This document shows positions 26,191 to 40,120 of a stretch of DNA of 64,000 nucleotides, in pieces. The first letter of the stretch is position 1; every line of letters begins with the position of its first letter. Where the stretch lies: positions 13,876,424-13,940,423 of the forward strand of contig OX030956.1 of the NCBI GenBank assembly GCA_943735955.1. The letters are read 5' to 3'. Position numbers and translations under genes: made by a program. This stretch comes from Piscicola geometra. Its lineage: Eukaryota; Annelida; Clitellata; Hirudinida; Piscicolidae. The notes under the pieces are model-generated. The model saw nothing but the letters and a program-made list of their open reading frames with translations, did not search any database and was not told the DNA's origin.

Positions 26191-27807
26191 CTTCTTCACA
26201 TAAAATGAAAAAGACTTTACGGAAGAAACATTAACTAATCATTCTTCATTATATTTTAAGTTTTAAGATTTTATTGTACATTTGTAAAATATTCATTGAA
26301 ATTCAAAAAAATAATTTGCTTACGTTTTTACTAAATTCATTCAATTCTTGACAGTGTCTTTCATTTACCGTCAGACTACGCCCCCCTTACAATGTCTTCT
26401 TTTTTTACTAAATTAACTAAATTATATCCTAGCTTCCCATTCTTTTTAAATATTTGGAAATCGTGACTGCCTTCTGAGTGTCTTAAAGGTCCCAAGCTTG
26501 CTTCTCCGCAAAACATTCATGTATACTATACATTGTAGGGGGCATTATCTTAACAAACAAATTTTAGTGGTACAAAGGTGCTCTGACGTGATGTTTCACG
26601 GTATTTAATAAAAGACAAAAGTGAATTTCCAGGTTTTGTTATGTGCTAGGTGGCATACAATCACTAGTTGTGGTAATGGTGTGGTGTGTGAAGTTGGAAG
26701 AAATGCAAGTTTATGTCCGCAGGTAAATATTGATTTGTGTGTAAGAGTGAGAGTGTGTGAGTTATATACAATTACTCATGTTGATGGTAGGTGCGTGAGA
26801 TGTTGTTTTGCAGTTTTAATTAGATGTCTCTAGTTTTTGGATATTGTGAGCTATTTTTAGTCATCCAAGGTGAAAAAAAGACAAATATTTCAAGTGAACC
26901 AAAGTTTATGAATTTAAAAAAGCATCGAAAGGGAGAAAAATAGAAAGTATTTGAAACTATATTTTTGCCTTTTTAGCGTGCATGGCCTTTAGAATTAATT
27001 TTGATCAGATCAATACAATAAATAATCAATAGGACGTGTAATAATGCTTTTAGAAACATCTGTAGCAACAGCTGTAAAAGTCAAATAAAAAATTATAAAA
27101 CAAATAATAAACACAAGAAAAGCAGACAACGATTCGGTCAGGGCAAGATATAATTTTCATTTAGGCTAGAAACCTTTATTGTTTGTCACAACGCTTCTTC
27201 TCTGCCAAGTAAACATTTAACTCTGTAATGCTGTCACCATATATATTTAGTATACTATAGGTATATGGCTGTCACATCTATAGGCTGACTGATATATCAA
27301 AACAAAATGAAACAAACGTGACTTCACGATCAAACATCATTACATCTGTTTCATTTTATTTATAATTGAATTCAAGATTTTAAAAATCATTTTTATTTCA
27401 TCGAAAAGTGCTATAAAGAAGCGGAAAATATGGCAACAAGTTAACCTTGCAAACTTGGTCGTTATCTTGCTCGTTAGAGGAATGCACTGCTTGCATGTAT
27501 TGCACAAGAGCTTTAAAAGGTGCTTTACAAATCGCAAGTTTCAGTTTTCTCTAACCAGCTCAGAAACGCATAGCCTATAACAACTAAAAGTAAAATAAAA
27601 ACGGTAATCATTTCATATAAACAAACAATACCAACCATTTTATTTAAAATTGTGAAAAAAATATATGCATGTAGATATGAAAGCTAAACTGAATATCATA
27701 AGAGCTTTGCGCATTAATATCAAAAAACAAATGGATAACAACTGAAAAATTGAAGCATATATCTTAGCTCTAAATTAGTTTAAAACGCGCTGAAAAGGCT
27801 GTAGAAT
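26191..27807. other. Spacer between the two inverted Star-like genes
   Basis: AT-rich 1.6 kb holding both 3' UTRs. Candidate poly(A) signals are AATAAA near 26604 (plus) and its complement near 27638 (minus). No gene or clear repeat was recognised. Confidence 0.5.
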
Positions 27808-30800
27808 CTATGAAGTTTTTTTGAGGCTTTTCTTGATGAAGATGAAGTCATCGACCCAAAGAGTGTTTGCTTGATCGTGCTTCACCACGTCTTTCGCCAT
27901 GTCAAACCCCCTCTCTTCCATTATCTCCAGGTACCTAGAGTGGTTTAGCAAGTTTAGTAAGTTTAGGAAAAATCCATTTGCCGTTAAGACGTCATTCTCT
28001 TGAACTCCCTGTGAAAAACCCAAGCATCTAAAATGATGCTTTCATACCTACACAAGCACCATTCGAATAAATCGATAGCTGCACACACAGCTCTCCCTGC
28101 ACTCCATCACGAACCTATTCTTGTCTCCATGGCGATACTCGACGGATAGTGTACTGATGTTCAACTGCATCGAAAAGCATATAAAGTATTTTAAATGTGT
28201 TTGTTTCATTATCAAAAGTACATGATTCAGTAAACATCTCTTCAACTTGACGAGAGAACCATCTTTAAAAGATAGGATATCTACAATCAAGCACATCAAC
28301 AGTGACTCTAGCCACCTTGTCGAAGGGGATTGACTCTAGAATGATTCCCTCCACTCCTTCAACGTCCAGTGAGAAGAAGTCCACGTTGGAGACAGACAGA
28401 GCAGCCAGCATCGTGTGCAGCGGGAAGCAGGGCACCTGGTGGGAGATGGAGACGCTGTCACTAGTTTGAGATCAAATAGCTCGAATGAAATCTTCTTCAC
28501 CTTGAAAGGCTGAGAAGCTCCTTTTGTCATGTCCAACTGACCTGAGCCTCCATGGCTTTGCTTGAAGGCTATCTGCACGAGTGGTGGTTCATGCACACTC
28601 ACTCTGCAACATGCCTAAATGCAGCGATTCAGATTAGAAAGACTCTTCAGGCATCGTTTAATGTAGTTTAAAAGCCTTTTTATTAAAAAATGTCAATCAA
28701 CCAAATATTTTTTTCGGTTGATCTGATAAAGATAATTTTCTAACATAAGTAGCAGGGGAGACCGGGGTTATATCTTACAGGGGTTGTTTCTTACAAGCTT
28801 AATAACTCTTAAAATAAAAATGGAAAATTATTTTTTATAGTCAGAATCCTTGGTTAAACCTTCTATGAACTAATAGTCGCTGTATTCGTGTTCTTAAACA
28901 TTTTACAGCTTTTTGTATTTTTTGGGAGACTTTTGTAAGTTTTGAAGTTGGATTATTTTTGTTATATCTTAAAAAGGATTTTCATTTTATTTAAATTTTT
29001 GCAAATACTTTTAAAGCAACTTACATGAGCTGGCTTTGGTTATGGACTTTAATATAGTAATAATAAACAATAACTGTGTTGATTTAATTTTTAATGCATA
29101 TTTGACTCTTGTAACATTCAACCCTGACTACTGTAACACGGGGTTGTTAGTTACATTTAGGACACCGCCAACATTTTACTTATTTTCAATAAATTTATGT
29201 AAGAAAGCAGTTTTTTGTGTTTCAAATTGTGACTAATAGAATTTTTAGTACATAAAAATTTTTCGATAATAACTGTTTAAAAAATAACGAACTTATAACC
29301 ACATTCGTAAAATGTGTAACATACAGCTTCGGTCTCCTCTACAATTAACAACGAATCTTTGTCTGGGACGATCGCTTGAACTAATCCTTCAACAAACTTA
29401 TCTTTTGTTTTCTTTCCAGATAAATTCTTTCACAAGTTTCATTCACATAAAAGTTTAATTATTTTATTTTTCACATCTTTAGCATTAATTTAACGTTGAC
29501 AAATTGTCTGTATTTTTGAGTGATTTCAGAATAATCTCCGCCGAATATTTCAGAATTAAGCGGATATCTGACGGAAAGAGCGACTAATCTGAATGGTGGA
29601 TTGCATGCGTCACACAGGGCCAACTCACCTCGGAGACGTAGTCGAACGGACTGACGCAGGCGTTGATCGACCAGGAATGTCTGTTCTTGCCCATCAGCTG
29701 CGTGTAGAAGTACGGGTCTGGCTCTACTAACAAGCCCGTCCATCCTCTCTCCTGAAATGAAATTAAAAAAGTTAAAAATAAATAGATTGATGAAAAATTC
29801 ATTCAGAAAACAGGCTAAATTTAAAACATCTGTCTGAAAGAACTGCTTCATTAGAGAATGGTATATAGAATCAAGATTGTAATTCAAAAAGCGCAGACTT
29901 TAACCTTTTCAAACCAGATAGTGTTGGAGGATCTTTCACCATCGTTAGCGCCTGCCTCGATGAAGAAGCCGTTAGACTAGTGAAGGAAAGCAAATAAAGA
30001 TATATTTATGTACAATTAAGTGGGTCAAAGATTCTACTGGAATGTAAGGGAACCTTATTGTTGAGCAATTCGTCGATCACTACAGCCTGTGGAGTTTTGA
30101 CGAGAATACGCGACATTTTGATGTGGTCTCTGCTGGCTGGCTCGTCCATCACTTCCTTCACGAAAGACACCAGTTCACTGTCCAGTGCTGAAGCCTGCGT
30201 CATTGCAGTGATTGACTATTTATTGTTTCTTCACGTTTAAAAAAACAATCGTTTTCAGTGCTTATAGGTATCCAGAAAACGCACTCGAAAATTGTTCAAA
30301 ACCCACTCAATAATTTGTAAACCGGCATTTTGGACAACCCACCCAATAATTTTTAAACCGGCAATTTGGACAGCCCACCCAGTAATTTTAACCCGGCAAT
30401 TTGGACAACCCACCCAATAATTTTAACCCGGCAATTTGGACAACCTATCCAAGGATTGTTAAACCGGCAATTTGGACAACCAATCTAATAATTTGTAACT
30501 CGGAAATTTGGACAAGCCACACATCAAATTGGTTTCAAAACTACCGAGCGAATCCTCCAATTATTCGGGTAAGTAGTCCAACATTATCGGTGGGTTGGTT
30601 ACCTTTTTCGGTGGGTTGTCATAAAACTATGCTTATAGACCCTGTTGAAAAAATCTTAAAAAAACCTTTCGTTTGATCAGAGCATCCAGTCGATCCCTGA
30701 GTTCAGGCTCGTAAGTCATGAAGCCCAACAATGGTCTTGGCTTCTTTCCCTCATGTTTACCCAATACACTGGCTCCTGGAATGACTGCTGGAAAACTTGA

Positions 30801-30953
30801 TTGATATGGTTCTTGTATTATTTTTTCCACCTCTCTACAATCTCTACAATCTCCCTTATAAACTTCCCTGTATGTGAAGAAAATGATGAGGAATGCATTG
30901 ACCAACAAAGCTGCATAGAGCCAGTTGCATCCACCGCTTGACTGCATTCCCAT
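27808..30953 (-). CDS. Star-like FkbM-family putative methyltransferase, minus-strand copy (330 aa)
   Basis: Eight exons (complement): 30666-30953, 30054-30194, 29905-29976, 29629-29751, 28501-28572, 28316-28435, 28115-28164, 27808-27934. They total 993 nt and all phases agree. Residues 9-28 (CNWLYAALLVNAFLIIFFTY) form a type II signal anchor, followed by a CRDC motif and a stem. The lumenal domain has GFFIEAGANDGE, ERGWTGLLVEPDP, SWSINACVSP, FFSLDVEGVEG, LSVEYRHGDKN and WVDDFIFIKK, matching the FkbM methyltransferase fold of Star-like proteins. GANDGE is the expected SAM-loop form, so this copy is the better candidate for an active protein. It lies tail to tail with its paralogue. Star in flies exports an EGF-type ligand, but no such function can be read here. 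Confidence 0.87.
28753..29341. mobile_element. Possible MITE with AGGGGAGACCG ends in intron 4 of the minus Star-like gene
   Basis: AGGGGAGACCGGGG on the left pairs with an inverted CGGTCTCCTCT on the right. Inside are repeated GTTATATCTTA and GTTACA-like words. No target-site duplication is clear, so the limits are tentative. Confidence 0.4.
30285..30530 (+). repeat. Tandem repeat, about 36-bp unit, six copies
   Basis: Units contain CCGGCAATTTGGACAACCCA and a CAATAATTT block. They lie in intron 1 of the minus Star-like gene. Diverged single copies of the same words occur near 35160 and 35285. Confidence 0.85.
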
Positions 30954-31317
30954 ATCACTTGTATTGGAGTGAAAGGAAGGGTACGATACAACAAAACAAG
31001 AAAATATCTCAGATTCAGATCATAATTTAATACATTTCATTTTTCACGTTCAGGTGTATATATATGTGGAAGTATGCACGCATGTAATAGTCCCAAAGTA
31101 ACGTAGTGATATATATAATAGATATAATCATATATAATATATGATGATAATATATGTTAATTTTACATATGGTACAAAATATTTTTCATGCTATCTACAT
31201 ATGAAGGAAAAAGTACTAATTCGTTATTTTGAAAATATTGTTTTACAAATTATTAAATAGCCTCAAAAAAATAAATAATACCCATTAATTATCGATCGTA
31301 GCTTTGAAATTATTTTT

Positions 31318-32012
31318 ATATAATTTGAATTTTGAATTTTAATTTTGAATTTTAATTTTGAATTTTAATTTTGAATTTTAATTTTGAATTTTAATTTTGA
31401 ATTTTAATTTTGAATTTTAATTTTGAATTTTAATTTTGAATTTTAATTTTGAATTTTAATTTTGAATTTTAATTTTGAATTTTAATTTTGAATTTTAATT
31501 TTGAATTTTAATTTTGAATTTTAATTTTGAATTTTAATTTTGAATTTTAATTTTGAATTTTAATTTTGAATTTTAATTTTGAATTTTAATTTTGAATTTT
31601 AATTTTGAATTTTAATTTTGAATTTTAATTTTGAATTTTAATTTTGAATTTTAATTTTGAATTTTAATTTTGAATTTTAATTTTGAATTTTAATTTTGAA
31701 TTTTAATTTTGAATTTTAATTTTGAATTTTAATTTTGAATTTTAATTTTGAATTTTAATTTTGAATTTTAATTTTGAATTTTAATTTTGAATTTTAATTT
31801 TGAATTTTAATTTTGAATTTTAATTTTGAATTTTAATTTTGAATTTTAATTTTGAATTTTAATTTTGAATTTTAATTTTGAATTTTAATTTTGAATTTTA
31901 ATTTTGAATTTTAATTTTGAATTTTAATTTTGAATTTTAATTTTGAATTTTTATTTTGAATTTTAATTTTGAATTTTTATTTTGAATTTTAATTTTAAAT
32001 TTTAATTTAAAT
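31318..32012 (+). repeat. 13-bp satellite (TTTTGAATTTTAA), about 50 copies
   Basis: Very homogeneous array with variants only at the right end. It starts about 365 bp upstream of the minus Star-like start codon. Confidence 0.98.
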
Positions 32013-32292
32013 AATTTTAATATAATTTAATAGAAATTATTTTAATATAAATTACAAATAATTAAGACGGATAAACGCTCCGTTTGGTAAAATACCTGGC
32101 GGGCAACATCCCCACTCTAATTTTGAAATAAACGCCCTTGTGGATAATTGTTCCGTCAGAAATTTCACGGATAAAAGCCCTGTTATCAATTTTCTATTAA
32201 TAAAAAAACAATCATTTTAATAAAAAAATAAATACTTTAAAATTGTTATATATATTTTAGTGAAGAATTCAAAGAGATGATCGTGTGTGTAT

Positions 32293-33139
32293 TACAGGTC
32301 GGACATGGACGATTTTTCATTCCCAGTCCCATCCCGTTCCCGATTTTTCATTCCCCGTCCCGTCCCGTTCCCGAAATTTTTTTTCTCGTCTCGTCCCGAT
32401 CCCGATAGGCCATCAGAATTTTGATTCCCGTCCCGTTCCAGCATCTCGATTCCCGGTCCCAACCCGTTCCCGAAACTTTTTGACCCAGTCCCGACCCATT
32501 CCCCAAATAAATTATTTATTTATTTTTGCTGCCGTTTTTACCGGTCCAAAACTTGCTAGTCCTAACATTTAAAAAAATTATTATTTAAGTCAAAAAATAT
32601 TTCTTTAAAAAAAATAAAAAACACGGTTTAAATTTTAAATATTTATTGAAATGAAAGTATTGAAGTAAGTCATTGATTTTGAGTAATTCAATCAAGTTTT
32701 TATTGCTTTTCACACGGGTTAAGCCGTCAAGAGTTTAAACTTTCAAATTAGATGATCTTGGGTCGGAAGTTAAACGACCACATGTTGAATAATTCCGTTC
32801 ACAGGGAATAGATCTTGCAGGTATACTAAACGAAATTGTAGCTACTTCTTGTAGTATTGGAGAATTGTTCATTTTTTTCCAATAAAAAAGAAGGATTTCT
32901 TTACTTAGAAGTTTGCTGAAGTATAATTGTTATAGAATCCAATCCCAATTAATTTTATTCCCGTTTTTCCCGTTCTCGATTCAAAAGTTGATTCCCGTTA
33001 CCGATTTGAATATTGATTCCCGTTTCCGTTCCCGTTCCAAAAACCAATTCGTAGTTCCCGACTTTTCCCGTCCCGAAATTAATTTTTATTCCTTTTCCCG
33101 CGGCTATCCGGTCAGATCGGGTACCCGGTCCGACCTCTA
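32293..33139. mobile_element. hAT-like non-autonomous element, perfect 8-bp TSD GTGTGTAT
   Basis: Ends TACAGGTCGGAC and GTCCGACCTCTA (inverted, one mismatch) are flanked by GTGTGTAT at 32285-32292 and 33140-33147. Subterminal repeats of TCCCGTTCCCG type point in from both ends. It inserted into a (TG)n microsatellite. The interior shows no transposase frame. Confidence 0.88.
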
Positions 33140-33371
<232 letters not shown>

Positions 33372-33417
33372 CATTATTTATATTTTCATTTAATTTAAAA
33401 TGACATTTTATTAATTT

Positions 33418-34115
33418 AATATTGCTGTTTTATAATGTAATATTAGTATTTTATAATGGAATATTAGTATTTTATAATGTAATATTAGTATTTTATAATG
33501 TAATATTGTTATATTATAATTTAATATTGTTATATTATAGTTTAATATTGCTTTTTCACAATTTAATATTAGTATTTTATAATGTCATATTAGTATTTTA
33601 TAATGTAATATTGTTATATTATAATTTAATATTGTTATATTGCAATTTAATATTGTTATATTATTTTTTAATATTTTTATATTATAATTTAATATTGTTA
33701 TATCATGATTTTATATTGTTATTACATATTATATAATATTGTTATATTAGAATGTAATATTAGTATATTAGAATGTAATATTAGTATATTAGAATTCAAT
33801 ATTGGTATATTAGAATTTAATATTGGTATATTAGAATTTAATATTGGTATATTAGAATTTAATACTGGTATATTAGAATTTAATACTGGTATATTAAAAT
33901 TTAATATTGGTATATCCGAATTTCATATTGGTTTATTAGAATTTAATATTTGTATATTAGAATTTAATATGGCTATATTAGAATTTAATATTGTCATATT
34001 AGAATTTAATATTGCTATATTAAAATTTAATATTGCTATATTAAAATTAAATATTTCTATATTAAAATTTAATATTGCTATATTAGAATTTAATATTGTT
34101 AATTCTAAATTTACA
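33418..34115 (+). repeat. 21-bp AT-rich minisatellite, two subfamilies
   Basis: The first half uses units with TAGTATTTTATAATG, the second half units with GGTATATTAGAATTT. The 21-bp length keeps one frame open and gives false 7-residue peptide repeats such as ILEFNIG. Confidence 0.95.
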
Positions 34116-35344
34116 TTATGAATTAGGAGGTTAAAAACATTAAAAGGTGAAAATTTTAATTTACTTTTTTTAAACCGTGACATTCATCCAAATATTTATT
34201 TATTAACCAGGGCTCTAATGATTAGAGATTAGAGTCTAATCCGACGGAGTCGCTATCAGCTGGGATTTTGATCCACGGGGGTTTTATCCAACGAGGCACT
34301 TATCCGCCAATCCTCAAGGACGTACTTACTAACTATTTTTTTTCCTCAACATTATATGTTATAATATTTTAAAAAGGTTTTTTAAATATCAAGAGACGCT
34401 AAATCTATGATGAACATTTAAACTTTAAACTGTAAAAAGTGTTGGCTAAAAATATAATTTAAATTGTTAAAATAATTTTTTCAATATATTATTAAAAAGC
34501 TATATCATAATTTTATCTTATATATATACTTTTTTCAAAGTTTTATATATTTAGAATAGTATACCCAAAACCGTTTTTGACAAAATAATTTTTGACAAAT
34601 TTATTCGATGGTTTAAGCGGCTGCCATAAGGGCAGCGGCTAACCAATTAGAGGAGATGAAATAGTGATTTTGGGAAGATGATCTTAGATAGACATGAACA
34701 ATTAATGATTCAAGGTAATCTGAAAATATTGCATAAAAAATTATAACATAAATTTTAAAAAGTATTCCATATTTAATGGGAAGTCAGGGTAGCAATACGA
34801 GGGAAGGAGGCTCATGATTGTTAATAAAAAAACGACTCGAAATTCTAGCTACAAAAATGATAGACTTAAAGCTATTAAATTGCCAAGTTTAAAATAGCGA
34901 AGACTTCGAAGGGACATGATCGAAATTTATAAAATTCTTAATAATAAATATGACAGTAAATTGTTTTTATTGGTGAAACTCACCTTAAAAGAGCTACTAA
35001 TCAACTTCAAAAAAATTAAAATTCATTTTTTACTTGCTAAAGAGTTCTTTTTGAACTTTTTGTGAATAATTTTGTTCTCGCATTAAATGTAGTTTTGAGA
35101 AAAGGTAATAAAAAAAACATTTTTTCTTCCAAGGACGGTTGAGTGACAACTCATCTGATAATTATGGAAAACCCACCCGAAAATTGGACAATCCTAACCA
35201 CACCTTCTTAAACTAAATACTTGTTAAGCAAAACTATTTTTATATTTTAATATAAATAATAATGATATTTGAACGGGAAGGTTGTCCAAATTGTTGGGTA
35301 GATAGTTGTTTAATGCTTAATGACATGTAGCTTTAGATGTCTCA
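34116..35344. other. No supportable gene
   Basis: AT-rich sequence with old repeat fragments, including blocks near 34210-34330 that resemble wording at 32070-32180 (ACGGATAAACGC type). No coding signal. Confidence 0.45.
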
Positions 35345-35808
35345 TGCATATATGCAAGATTTCCGCAGGAAGGGGAATGAAAGTTTAAATCGGGACGGGA
35401 AAATTTGGGAACTGTGAATAGGTTCTCGGGACGAGGACGGGAATCAACATTTAAATCGGGAACGGGAAAATACGGGAACTGGGAATCAACCTTCAAATCG
35501 GGAACGGGAAAAACGAGAATAAAACTTACTAGTATTGAAAAAATTAATAACATTTCAGAACAATGGTTCTGAAATCTTTTCCCTTGACATTTGAGAGAAT
35601 AAACGTTCTTTAAATTCCCATTAGTGGAGTCACCATAAATTATGTTGAGGATAATAATGGGGAATAGGAGCTTCAAGACAGAGTTCTGGCAACAATTGCT
35701 TTTAATGTAAATCACTCATCCAGAAATATTCTTGAAAAAATTAATAAACTCTGCTGAGTTTAATGATTACAGGAATATGGTATTCAATCACTATACTTTT
35801 GTACTTTC

Positions 35809-35976
35809 ACAACTAACAATGCTTCAAATGTAAAAAAAAGGATTTTAACAATAAAAATTATCTGGCTGGACTGTTTTGTTCATGAGTTAAATCTTGCATT
35901 ATCCATTTTTGAGTTGGCAGCAGATAACCGAATATCTCTATTAATTGAGAATGCTAAAATACGTCAAGAAAACTGA
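35809..35976 (+). pseudogene. hAT transposase fragment
   Basis: The frame reads TTNNASNVKK, then CFVHELNLAL and LLIENAKI before a stop. This resembles the hAT transposase core TDNASN and C.AH.LNL motifs. No longer frame surrounds it. Confidence 0.55.
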
Positions 35977-36659
35977 GTAATTAATTCTCTACTTTTTAAA
36001 AAATTTATATTTTAATTTTAACATAATTTGTCTTAACATTATATTTTTTTATAGCAAACAAAAGGTATTTTTAAACATGAGAAAACAAACAATAATTATC
36101 ATCATCTACAAGATTTAATTCGATTTATTTTATTTTGAAAGCCGTATATAACGCAATAATTAAGGGAAAAAAATTTCCTCAAACTCCTAAGTATTGAAAT
36201 CTTCATTTCATTGATACTCTGTACTTAAAAAAAGTTTTAAATGCAATAGTGATGTAGGGGGAGGTTGCTCAAGATGAACCGGTTCCAAAGACATTTACAG
36301 TTATCGCTTTGAAAATTAAATTTTTATTCAATTCATATCTATGCACCATCTTAGATGCACATTTTAATGTTAGTTTCGTTTCGGAAAGTTGTCTCATTCA
36401 AATAGAATACTTGAAAAACTGATTTCTAGAAGAATTGTTAAAATATTGGGAGATAACATTTTGTTGTTTTTTTTTCAACCTCCGAAGGTAAATAATTTCA
36501 ATTTTTTATTAGTAATTAGATGATCCAATACAGTTTTATTGTGTGCAAGTTGTAAAATTGAAAATTGAGTGATTGGCCTGTTATGTGCATGGTCATAGTT
36601 TTCTAACATGAACCACGAATAATTGTCTAAGATGAATTTCAGAATGAGACTGTAGAAGT

Positions 36660-36760
36660 TGATAAGTCTATATAGAGTATATATTTTACATAGACTATAT
36701 AGAGTTTATATTTTACACAGACAATATAGAGTATATATTTTACATAGACTATATGGGTTA
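36660..36760 (+). repeat. TATATAGAGTATATATTTTACA tandem block, site 1 of 3
   Basis: Three roughly 36-bp units. Similar blocks recur at 39055-39170 and 41470-41580, about 2.4 kb apart each. The first and third lie at matching positions in inverted copies A and B. Confidence 0.7.
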
Positions 36761-38299
36761 ATTCAGAATTGATTACAGACTTACGATTTGCAGTGTCTTA
36801 CTTGTTTTTATAAAAAATGGAAAATCGTATCCAAGACTGGATACATTAAAAAAAATTATTATTTATGTAAAAAATTCATAATAAATACTACGATATTATA
36901 CTTTCTAGCTATTTAAAAATTGAAAATAGGCTTAAAACGCATGTCTTAAATTTCTTTTACAAATCTCTAATATTAAATATTTAGATTTATGTTTTAGTTA
37001 GTTCTATCCGGTTTGATTTATTCAGTCATAGGCATATTAAAAAACATTTCTTTACTTCTCTAGATTTTAGAATACTCAATTTATATGAGTTTTTGGCTTT
37101 TTTGTTCATTCCCACAATTTCTGTTCTGATTTTAGCGTCTCGCTGATCATCGCGATTTATTAAGCAACAAGTGAGTAATATAATTTTATTTTCTGAATAC
37201 ATTTTATGTGTAAATAAAGATAAATGCTAAATATCGGGCTCTTATGTTTATTTTTCGTAAAATGATATCATTATTTTATATCATGCACACCAGGACGTTG
37301 ACACAAATGTCCCAATTCTCATAATATTAGTATTATGTGTCACGAATTTACTGTAGTTTTTTGTATTATTTTTATAATATTAATTGAAGAATGCATTGAA
37401 TAGAAAGTATTTTGACATAAGCATCGTCTAATAATTTATTTCATGAAGCTTCTAAACTAGTAAAATAGCACTATTTGTCCCGATTATCATAACGGTGATC
37501 GGGACATTAATACACTATCATGAACTGCTTGTTAATATAGATTTTTCTACATACTGGTTTTTTTTAAATAATTAAAGTTTTAACGTTAAAAAGTAATTAA
37601 ATATTAATTAAATTATTTTCAAAAACCATTTCATGAAGAAAAAATAAAAATGAAGTAAAAATTTAGTGAAAAATAATAAATTACGGAGATTTAAATTGGC
37701 GTCATTACGGGCGCTATTTAAAAAATTGATTTTAAATTTCTCATTTACGCAGCAATGCTGCAATGCAGCATTGCTGCATATAGAAACAATTGTGTGAAAA
37801 AAAGAAGGAAAAAAGAAAACTAAACAAAATTTTAATTCAGAAATTTTATATTGTTTTTTAGATGAGGTTTTATGGCTTTCAGTGTTCACTGATAATCTGA
37901 AAAACTATTTGTTCAATTAAAAAAGATTTATACAATTATTGTGTTTGAAATTATCTTTATACTCTATAATACATACATGAGTATACATAAAGCAAGTTTT
38001 TTTGAAATTGAAAACCTAAATATAAAAAGACACAAAGTCTGCGAAGATTATATCCTGCGTCAATATTGTATATTGATAGCGTAGCCGCGCGGTTGGTGTT
38101 ATCCTGCGTCCAGATTTCATAATCTAGTAATTTAGTGAATTTATATTTTTAAGTTATGAATTAATTGGGAATAAATTCATAATTATATTTTTATGTATTT
38201 CTTTCAATAGTTAAATAGGTTCACCGTTAAATTCTACGTGATTTTCATTAGGTACAGTGAAGGTAAGGGTTATCAATCTTTATAAGAGCGAATCTGCAA

Positions 38300-38360
38300 C
38301 AGCTTCTGTGGCCTAGCGCTTGCACCCTAGACTGCGTATCGTTACGCTCTGGGTTGAATT
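38300..38360 (+). repeat. tRNA-like SINE head (degenerate)
   Basis: GTGGCCTAGCGCTTGCA resembles a Pol III A box and GGGTTGAATTC a B box, with about 35 bases between them. It does not fold as an intact tRNA. The same neighbourhood carries a GCGTAGCCGCGCGG block near 38080 that returns inverted near 38800. Confidence 0.4.
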
Positions 38361-39054
38361 CACATTATTAATATTTTGTAAAACAAATATTTTTAAATAT
38401 TTAACTATTTTTTAAAGGATTTAATCCATATTTTAAAAAAATTTAACTCGTTTTTTAAATGATTTATTTATTAATTTTATTTATAATGAGTAAAATAAAT
38501 AAAAAATTAGATGATTAAAATATAAATAAAAGATAAATTTAATTATTAGAGTAATTTTTGATAAATTGTGTATTATAAATATTTTATTTATTTAGTGTTA
38601 GGTTAAGGTTAAGTTAAGCCTTAACCTTTAAGGGTTAGTTTACGAAAATTCGATGATTATTACGAATTATATAAAAATATGTAACAAAGAAAAAATGTGA
38701 TATTATAATTTTACGAAAATTCACTAAATATAAATAAATAAGAAAAAAAGATTGTTAAAAGTATCTCGCTAAAATCTGGACGCAGGATAACATCAACCGC
38801 GCGGCTACGCTATCCTGCGACAATATTGTCGCAGGATAACACCAAGCTGATACCTCCGCGTCAAACTTCACTGAGAATCTATAGAAACAACTTATTACGA
38901 GCTTACTAATACAAAGAATCTTATGAAACAATTATTTACTCATCATCATAATAATAATAATAATCATCATCATCATTATCATCGACATCATCATCCTCAT
39001 CATCATCCTCATCATCATCATCAACATCATCATTATCATCATTATCTGGTTTAT

Positions 39055-39170
39055 CCCATATAGAGTATATATTTTACACAGATTATATAGAGTATATATT
39101 TTACACAGATTATATAGAGTATATATTTTACATAGACTATATAGAATATATTTTTTATTTAGACTATAAT
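39055..39170 (+). repeat. TATATAGAGTATATATTTTACA tandem block, site 2 of 3
   Basis: Four units of the same motif as at 36660, next to a CAT-rich stretch at 38940-39040. Confidence 0.7.
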
Positions 39171-39573
39171 AAAATAAAACAATGCGTATTAATAATGCGC
39201 CAAGCCACGCAACTGAGGCGCCACTCACACAACATATGTCGTGAAACACCGCATCATATACATAGGTATATGATAGCTCACGGTTGGCTGTACAGGGATT
39301 ATAAAGAGAGTATATATTTTATATGAACAATTGAAATTTAATATACACCAATTATTTAATTTTTAATGATTAAAAACCATTAGTATTCATTAGCTTTTGC
39401 ATCGGCTCTTTACATCAAATTGAGCACCAGTGCACAGCTTGCAAGCACCCACTGGCTCCCTACTTTACAAGGCAGATGAGCTCTGCAGTTGAAGGACAGA
39501 CTGTCAGAACGAATCTTCTACACATGACTGTGTTTATGTCTATTATCTATTAAAAACTTAATATCAAAGCTCA

Positions 39574-40120
39574 ATGTCTTTAAAATTAAATCCACTAAAA
39601 TTTGAACTCATATTTTTGGATAAAAAGGGTAAACTAATTAAGGATCCATGTAATTTTTCTTCTCATACTATTGTTCCATCTAATCATAGTTGTTGCTTAG
39701 GATTTATTTCTGACTCAAAACTAACTTTATAAAAAAATTTCTATTTGTTACTAAATCTTGCTATTTTCATCTCAGACGTATTAGACAATTATTACCTTAC
39801 TTAGATGACCCTTCTTTAAAGATGTTAGTTTTTGTACTTTTTCTATCTCGAATTGAATATTGTAATTCACTCTATTATAATTTACTTGAAAGTACTTTAA
39901 AACCATTTTAACTATGCAGCTAGAATCGCTAGCCGTACTCTATTTATCATCACATTATGCAGGTCCATATATTTGGAACTCATTACCTCTTTATTTAAGT
40001 ACTTATAAATCATTATTTACTTTTCGTAAGGATCTGAAGACATATCTGTTTAACAAATTTATTTACGAGCGCTCTTGAATTTGAGGAAAGAGTGCTATAG
40101 AAATTGATTTGATTGATTGA
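39574..40120 (+). pseudogene. Non-LTR retrotransposon (LINE) 3' fragment
   Basis: An open start reads LKLNPLKFELIFL and later CCLGFISDSKLT. After frame breaks, YIWNSLPLYLSTYKSL and KDLKTYLFNKF follow, the typical reverse-transcriptase C-terminal tail of CR1/Jockey-type LINEs (LNP.K.E.. and WNSLP). It ends in a GATTGATTGATTG tail. Truncated and broken. Confidence 0.65.

Noticed and set aside
33422..34121. Two frames with 7-residue repeats (ILEFNIG, NVILVFY)
   Set aside because: The 21-bp minisatellite is a multiple of three, which keeps frames open. AT-rich with no other coding sign.
38080..38850. Inverted GCGTAGCCGCGCGG blocks as a palindromic gene-regulatory element
   Set aside because: The two blocks flank a SINE-like piece inside a transposon nest and are more likely terminal or internal parts of a mobile element.
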